Shown one piece after another: positions 59,886-64,000 of a stretch of 64,000 bases of DNA. Location: the NCBI RefSeq assembly GCF_041296385.1, contig NC_091017.1:51768214-51832213 (forward strand), in the 5' to 3' direction. The notes beneath the pieces are model-generated. The model worked only from the letters and a program-made list of their open reading frames with translations, did no database searches and was not told the DNA's origin. The position numbers and the translations under genes were made by a program. Each line of letters opens with the position of its first letter. Within the stretch, counting starts at the first letter, position 1. Source of the stretch: Aphelocoma coerulescens. Lineage: Eukaryota > Chordata > Aves > Passeriformes > Corvidae.

Positions 59886-60425
59886 CCTCTTCAACCCTCT
59901 TAAAAAGAGTGTTAGCACTTTGATGCGTTCCCTTCAGTGTCTGGAAGCAAAAACCTCTTGTCTGCATCTCCTCACCATATTGCCCTTTTACAACAGATCG
60001 TGTGAAAGAGACAGAGTAAGAAGATGCCCAGTGAGATTGTCATCCACAGTCTCCTCTGGTATTTCTCTGAGTCTGCCATGTTTCTAGTACTCTTCAGGTA
60101 TGGGGCAGCATCAGACACTACAGGCAGTCTGGGCCCTGGTTTCATTACTGGCCATTGTTTACAGCTCTAACAGAAAAAATTGCTAGCTGTTACACATGAC
60201 GTGTGAGAGAAAGCTGTGATAGTGTGTCTTTAAAGGGGGTAAAGTTAAGCCCCTGCAGCAGCCTCAGTGAAGTTTTATGTTGGGAAATCGAGATGAAACC
60301 CCAAGGTCATATGAGTCAGAACAAGGATTCAAAATGCTGCTGTGGACTCCAGAACACACCAATCATGACCTGTTTTGGTTTTACAGTGATGTACTACAAA
60401 TCAACAAAAGAGTGATACTTTGTAG

Positions 60426-60500
60426 TGATACAGGCCCCAATTCAACAAAGAGCATGAGATTCTATGTAATACTAAACATCCTACTCAATTTCTACTCTTG
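60426..60500. repeat. Possible relic of an ancient palindromic repeat
   Basis: ACAGGCCCCAATTCAACAAA and GAGCATGAG resemble the GGCCCAATTCAGCAAAGCAC..ATG.. repeat that is common in sauropsids. The remainder is too diverged to follow. Confidence 0.45.
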
Positions 60501-61479
60501 AAATTCAGCCCTCATGCATTTTGATCCTTAGGTGTCGCGGTTAGGTTGAAACATTCTGCTTAACAGTGACCAAGAAGCAGTGACCTTAACAGTGACTAGC
60601 CTTCTAAATTTTCTACCAGACGAAGTGCCACATTTTTTAAAGCCAGATTAACAGGAATGGACATTAAATGCTGCTTGTGGGAAAAACGAAGACGTCATCA
60701 AACACACCATCATATTGTAGGAGCTAACTATTACACAGTCAGAAACCTCTGTAAATTTTGAGTTCACTTCACAAAACCTAAACAAATAAAATGGTTATGA
60801 TTTCTTTCTTTTTCCTGTAATGAAATATGGATGTGGGATTGTTCAAGAACTGTAGACTGATGAAGGAATTAACAAAGGAGAGATGATACCAGTCCTCCAA
60901 ATTCAGAAAGCAGAGGGGAATATGGTTATGATGGAGTTCCTCAAGGATAAGTCTCACAAGCAGTTGAAATACTTTGTTTAATTTGTTTTCTTGCCACATT
61001 CAATAGGAATTCACTATTCACAGGAAAGAGGTGAAGTCAGTATCTGTGGAGACTGGAGAGCCATACTGGAAGAAGTGCAATGACAAAGCCAACACAAGCT
61101 AGGAGCTCCATGGCTGAAGGCAACATTGTGACTGGGGCACCTGGACACATTAATCCATGTTTACAAAGCATTGCTGCAGTATGGTCGGGTGACAGGTCTC
61201 ACAAAGCAGAACAGGCAAGGCCACTGCACTAAGGAATCAGAAACACTGTGCATGTGGACTTTGGAGCACGCCAACCATACATGGAGAAACCTATGTAGGT
61301 GGTCAACGCCCATGACACTGTGCATGGAGAAACCTTGTCCGTGATGGCAGACTGTTTTCCATGTCCATCTCAGAAAATAAGCTAAATCAGAGCACATCCA
61401 ATGAACAGCTTTAGAAGTATAGTATCAGAGGAACACAGAACCACATGAGAAGACTCAGAGAGCGGAGACATGATTGTTG

Positions 61480-61790
61480 CTTATACTAGTGAGGTAAATA
61501 CCCGCAAGACAGAAGAGCTACTCCATCTAAAGAAAGGTATCATCACGAAAACAGCTGGATATACTCTGGCCATGTAGAAATTTAGCATGGAAAAAAAAAG
61601 CAAAAAAACCCTTCTAACTACAAGAGAAATTAAGTTCTGGAACTCCTTGTGGGATTTACCAATGGAAATATGAAATAGAAGTAGTTTTAAGAGAAAACTT
61701 GACACATTTCTGACTGTTATGTAACAGTTCATGAAGTTATGGGATTTTTTTCTGAAGACACAAACTCTGCTTAACATCCATTTTGAAATA
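61480..61790 (+). mobile_element. Probable ancient CR1/L3-like LINE 3' relic
   Basis: AGAGAAATTAAGTTCTGGAA then CTCCTTGTGGGATTTACCAA, ATGAAATAGAAGTAGTTTTA and AGAGAAAACTTGACACATTT follow the order of the conserved L3/CR1 tail (aaattaa.ctatggaa.tcc..gtgg..ttcaaaa..ttagaca.att). It is heavily mutated and no reading frame is intact. Confidence 0.45.
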
Positions 61791-63489
61791 GTACTGACTT
61801 AATTTTTAGTTGTTGATTATTTCAGGGAATGTGTTGTCTAAGAAAAATCCTGGATTTGTACTCATAAAAACTAAGGTCCACAGAGCACCTAGAGGAAGTC
61901 TGGAAGCAGTGCTCTGCTGCATCCTTCCTGTCTTCTACCCTATACCATCCCTGTTCATTGCCTGCTTAGTGTTCAGCCTCTGCTCTAGCAGGAACTGTTC
62001 CTTTTGTTTGGGTTTTTCCCTTGTTGTTACGATGTGTAATAAAAGCCATATGTGCCAAAATGGTCAGTTTTTTTCATATGTCAGAATAAACTTCAGTCTG
62101 ATTTTGACACAATCTTAAACCTCTACAAGAAAGAAACCAATCCTTTCATTTCTTCAGTTCCATTTTCACAATATAGTCTTAGCTTTGCCTGAACAGCTGT
62201 TATGTGAAAACAAATATCTAATGCTTCTAGCTGGAAGCAGTCCTTTATCACATTCATCTTTTACATGTATTTGTATCCTCAATTTAAAACACAGGAACAA
62301 AACCAAAAGTTTCAGGAAACAGAGTCTCAGTTAAATACAGGCTAGAGGTACCCTACTCCTGCTTTCCTATGAAGAAAGTAACATATTGAAGAAGGACACA
62401 ATATGAGCACATCAAAATGAAACCAAAGTGAAGATTGTTATTAAAAAAATATTTAAAAATTTGCATACTCTGCATCTTCTTATTTCTAATGAATACATTG
62501 TCCAAGCTTGTATTTGAAGCTTTTGGTTTGAAAAATCATGGAAACAAAATATTTTTACATGTTTTATGAACTTGTGTAAGCATATTAGTTCAAAGCTTAT
62601 TTAATATGCTATAATATTGAGGCTATGTCAAAATATAATGGAAAGAGAATGATAGCAGCCTTGAAAATATTATAAAGTTCAGAGCAGTCTTCTAAGAACA
62701 AAAAAAGAAACACATTAAACTGAAAGAAACCCCCCAAAATCAACCAAAGAATCTAAACCAGTATGAAGCCTCTGAAGAAGGAAGAAGTATTGGAATATAA
62801 ACTGGTAGAAGATGTAACCATGAAGGTATAAGTTACAAATTTATTGTGCACAAAAATTACTACGATACATTGACCAGATGAAAAAAACATCAGCCAAAAA
62901 GGAGTCCAAAGTTTTAAGAGCAGTTCAGACACAACTGTGTCCACATTAGCAGTCTGTGTTCTCTCCCTTACACTTCAGCTGAGCCAAAGAACTAATATTC
63001 CTATTAAAACATGTATGTGTCTAGAATATGAGTAACACTACAGCGTGCAAGAGATGTGACTGTCTGCACTCTCAGACATTCTAAGACAGCCAGTTACAAG
63101 TCAGAAGATGGAAAGGTTTGGGTAAAATACTACTCTCAGTTCAGAGCTGTAAGACAGAATAACTCTGCAGCTATTCTGAATGGTGCAGTGGGAGTAGAAT
63201 TTGGCCTGGTGTTTTCAAAGGTTAGTTAAACAAAATATGACCTTTTTCAGGCTAGGGGAACAAAAGAGGTCAGCTCATTCTCCAGAGCTACAAAAGGTCT
63301 TTCAAGGATACCAAAGAAATAAAAATAAAAGCCACGATCACACTTCCTAGATGCACGCATAGAAGCAACATTTGTATGGTAAGATATTACCCAGTAGAAA
63401 AAACCCTGGGAGCGTCCCAATTAATAATGAGTCCTGCCAGTAATTCACCCACTGTGGGAAAGGTGTACATATTAAAAAAATCAATTCTG

Positions 63490-63590
63490 TCCAAGGTCCC
63501 AGAGCAAGCCAGTTGCAGAACTGAGATTTGACCCAAAATCTCCCGTTTTTCAGCATCTTGCCATATATAACAGTGGTTGATAAGGCACCT
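63490..63590 (-). mobile_element. Probable MIR-like SINE relic
   Basis: Plus strand CCAAGGTCCCAGAGCAAGCC, AGTTGCAGAACTGAGATTTG, ACCCAAAATCTCC and, further on, ATATAACAGTGGTTGATAAGG mirror, in order, the reverse complement of the MIR/tRNA-SINE body (CCAAGGTCACACAGC..GTGGCAGAGC.GGGATT.GAACCC.GGTCT..ACTATAC). The SINE sense is therefore minus. Its age fits an ancestral amniote insertion. Confidence 0.5.
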
Positions 63591-64000
63591 TGAAGAATTG
63601 CAAAGAGTCTGCTGAATCTGATTGCACTTTAATAACTCAATGGGCAAAGGAAGCCTAATGCAGCTTTCCCATTCCTTTGTGGGTAAGAACTTACGTAGGT
63701 CATTCTCCTGCTTGCAAGGACATTCTGGTACAAGCTGGCCATTGTGTACAAACGGATCAGTTACCCAAACTTCACTGATTTAATTCTCTGCTGCAGGCTG
63801 GAATTGATACTCTAGTCCCTTTGAGGGAAGCAAAACTCTACTCCAATGTCACAAATGAGCTGCAGTGAATCTGATCACAAAATGCCTTTGAATCAGATGC
63901 GCAACTTTTTCCTCTGCTGCTTCTCCACATGCACATCAACAAACTGTAGCACTCACATAGTGATGGGATAAAGCACAGATTCTCACTGAGCTGCATCAGG

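Larger units (their letters stand above)
59886..64000. other. AT-rich intergenic segment at the right edge
   Basis: Apart from the palindromic, LINE-like and MIR-like relics listed, nothing is recognised here. CHIC2, the expected next gene on plus, was searched for by its acidic N-terminus and cysteine-rich motif and is not seen. It probably lies further right. Confidence 0.6.

Noticed and set aside
59886..64000. CHIC2, expected neighbour of GSX2
   Set aside because: Neither its acidic N-terminal exon nor its cysteine-rich motif was found on plus. It probably starts beyond the window.

Overview
This is vertebrate nuclear DNA, most likely from a bird. It has intron-split genes with GT..AG boundaries, CpG-rich promoter areas set in AT-rich intergenic DNA, and decayed relics resembling ancient amniote repeats. 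No bacterial, plasmid, phage or CRISPR features are present. Two genes are recognisable, both on the minus strand. The left 17 kb holds the 5' part of PDGFRA (PDGF receptor alpha): non-coding exon 1 near 16.77-16.92 kb and coding exons 2-9 between 9.52 and 0.92 kb, running off the left edge. The eight coding exons keep a continuous reading frame of 1364 nt (454 codons plus 2 nt), covering the signal peptide, Ig domains 1-4 and the start of Ig domain 5. At 53.36-54.35 kb lies a complete two-exon GSX2 (ParaHox homeobox gene, 263 residues). The order GSX2 then PDGFRA on the same strand matches the conserved amniote neighbourhood (human 4q12: CHIC2-GSX2-PDGFRA-KIT-KDR), so CHIC2 should lie beyond the right edge.

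Layout from left to right. 0-9.5 kb: PDGFRA exons 9 to 2 with introns of 0.1-2.7 kb. 9.5-16.8 kb: intron 1 (7.2 kb). 14.7-21.2 kb: a GC/CpG-rich domain around the PDGFRA promoter, broken by long poly(A)/poly(T) tracts and ending in a good CTCF-like motif at 20.96 kb. 21.2-45.8 kb: AT-rich gene desert with relics of old repeats (CR1/L3-like LINE pieces and several short palindromic repeats) and some blocks that look conserved. 45.9-49.3 kb: orphan CpG-rich segments on either side of a homeodomain-motif-rich non-coding block. 52.6-54.6 kb: GSX2 with 3' UTR, poly(A) signals, TATA box and promoter. 54.8-59.9 kb: several candidate regulatory blocks upstream of GSX2 and a second CTCF-like motif in reverse orientation. 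60-64 kb: AT-rich DNA with LINE-like, palindromic and MIR-like relics.

The two genes are not an operon. They are linked developmental genes: GSX2 patterns ventral telencephalic and neural progenitors, and PDGFRA marks mesenchyme and oligodendrocyte precursors. The main interest is regulatory: how about 36 kb of shared intergenic DNA (16.9-52.8 kb) is divided between them. I found no convincing novel protein system. The most testable idea is a convergent pair of CTCF-like motifs (20.96 and 59.4 kb) that would enclose GSX2 and its candidate enhancers and separate them from the PDGFRA promoter. Conservation statements rest on base composition and motif appearance, not on an alignment.
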